A stretch of DNA of 64,000 nt from Paraburkholderia polaris. Lineage in GTDB: Bacteria > Pseudomonadota > Gammaproteobacteria > Burkholderiales > Burkholderiaceae. A program made the position numbers and the translations under genes. The stretch spans positions 122,408 to 186,407 of the forward strand of contig NZ_JABBGJ010000013.1 of the NCBI RefSeq assembly GCF_012927345.1, written 5' to 3'. Below the pieces are notes generated by a model. The model was not told where the DNA came from. It searched no databases and saw nothing but the letters and a program-made list of their open reading frames with translations. This document shows, piece after piece, positions 63,275 through 64,000 of this stretch (the stretch's first letter is position 1; each line of letters starts with the position of its first letter).

Positions 63275-64000
63275 CTACTGAAGGTTTTCGAAGATCGCCG
63301 CGATACCCTGCCCGCCGCCGATACACATCGTCACCAGCGCGTACCGGCCGCCGATCCGCTGCAATTCATACAGCGCCTTGACGGTGATCAGCGCGCCAGT
63401 CGCGCCGATCGGGTGGCCGAGCGAAATGCCCGAGCCGTTCGGATTGACCTTGGCCGGATCGAAACCGAGTTCCTTGCTGACCGCGCACGCCTGAGCGGCA
63501 AACGCTTCGTTCGCTTCGATCACATCCAGATCGGCGACCGTCAGGCCGGCGCGTTCGAGCGCCTTGCGCGTTGCCGGCACCGGGCCGATGCCCATGTATG
63601 CCGGATCGACGCCTGCATGCGCGTATGAAACCAGCCGTGCCAACGGCTTGATGCCGCGCTTTTCGGCGACGCTGCGTTCCATCAGCACGACCGCCGCGGC
63701 CGCGTCGTTGATGCCCGACGCGTTGCCGGCCGTCACCGTGCCGTTTTCCTTCGCGAACACCGGCTTCAACTTGGAGAAGTCTTCTGCCGTTGCGTTCATG
63801 CGTGCGTGCTCATCCGTATCGAACACGACGTCGCCCTTCTTCGACGGAATCGTGATCGGCAGGATCTGGTCCTTGAAGTAGCCGCTCGTGATCGCGTTGG
63901 CCGCGCGGCGATGCGATTCGAGCGCGAGTGCATCCTGCGTTTCACGCGAGATCTCGTATTTGCGCGCGACGTTCTCGGCAGTCACGCCCATATGGATCGA
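63275..64000 (-). CDS. acetyl-CoA acetyltransferase / thiolase (N-terminus beyond window end)
   Basis: The C-terminal 242 or so residues of a thiolase. ENGTVTAGNASGINDAAAA, the VIEANEAFAAQA loop, the catalytic His in SLGHPIGATGA and the late Cys in MCIGGGQGIA are all present. The frame is open to the window edge. It cleaves 3-ketoacyl-CoA or condenses acetyl-CoA. It precedes the 3-hydroxyacyl-CoA dehydrogenase, fitting four-carbon or polyhydroxybutyrate metabolism. Confidence 0.95.
   Translation of the reverse strand, partial: SIHMGVTAENVARKYEISRETQDALALESHRRAANAITSGYFKDQILPITIPSKKGDVVFDTDEHARMNATAEDFSKLKPVFAKENGTVTAGNASGINDAAAAVVLMERSVAEKRGIKPLARLVSYAHAGVDPAYMGIGPVPATRKALERAGLTVADLDVIEANEAFAAQACAVSKELGFDPAKVNPNGSGISLGHPIGATGALITVKALYELQRIGGRYALVTMCIGGGQGIAAIFENLQ

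Overview
The window is GC-rich, with genes packed into tight overlapping operons. It carries Burkholderia-type porin, MocR, LysR, cyclic-di-GMP and hmf genes. It looks like a Paraburkholderia or close Burkholderiales relative, probably from a large secondary replicon. No rRNA, tRNA, CRISPR array, intact insertion sequence or replication origin was seen. The content is almost entirely catabolic cassettes, each with its own regulator, separated by short stretches of gene debris.

Positions 1-15946 form a D-amino-acid and D-peptide utilisation island. It holds two serine hydrolases of the beta-lactamase/D-aminopeptidase family (one cut by the window start), two M81 (MlrC-like) metallopeptidases, a DSD1-family PLP enzyme and an M55 (DppA-like) D-aminopeptidase. 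It also holds a DadA-like FAD oxidoreductase preceded by a RidA remnant, a sugar/peptide-type transporter, an XRE-cupin regulator, and a tonB-exbB-exbD-exbD-TPR energy module. The hydrolase, M81 and transporter combination resembles the mlrB, mlrC and mlrD part of microcystin degradation clusters, without mlrA. An AT-rich direct-repeat motif occurs at three promoters of the island and is a candidate operator.

Positions 16149-18664 hold a VOC-family protein, a half-deleted MFS transporter and debris. Positions 18665-30440 hold three paralogous MocR-type regulators interleaved with an EAL protein, a GAF-PAS-PAS-GGDEF protein and a degenerate EAL protein. A DUF2970 gene and a 5'-truncated sulfite reductase with its DUF934 partner lie in the same block.

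Positions 30621-46300 are a furan (furfural, HMF, 2-furoate) catabolic cluster. The order hmfF-G-A-B-C-D-E-H plus a transporter runs leftward from a LysR gene, with an aldehyde dehydrogenase following the LysR gene. The genes are nearly all translationally coupled. The route is: GMC oxidase and aldehyde dehydrogenase make furoic acid or furandicarboxylate, HmfFG decarboxylates the latter, HmfD makes furoyl-CoA, HmfABC hydroxylates it, and HmfE finishes ring opening to 2-oxoglutaryl-CoA and its hydrolysis.

Positions 46379-46775 carry EAL and chemoreceptor relics. Next come an MHS transporter, an M24-fold protein and a LysR regulator (46813-50637), then iolB-uxuB-uxuA (50654-54077) for uronate catabolism. 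A 70-bp element upstream of the M24/LysR pair recurs upstream of uxuA. Positions 54413-60998 hold a porin, an MFS transporter, a VanB-type reductase, an SDR, a Rieske oxygenase and a divergent IclR regulator with a 42-bp palindrome between the last two. After a debris zone containing a pntA-pntB deletion fusion, the window ends with 3-hydroxyacyl-CoA dehydrogenase and a thiolase that runs off the edge.
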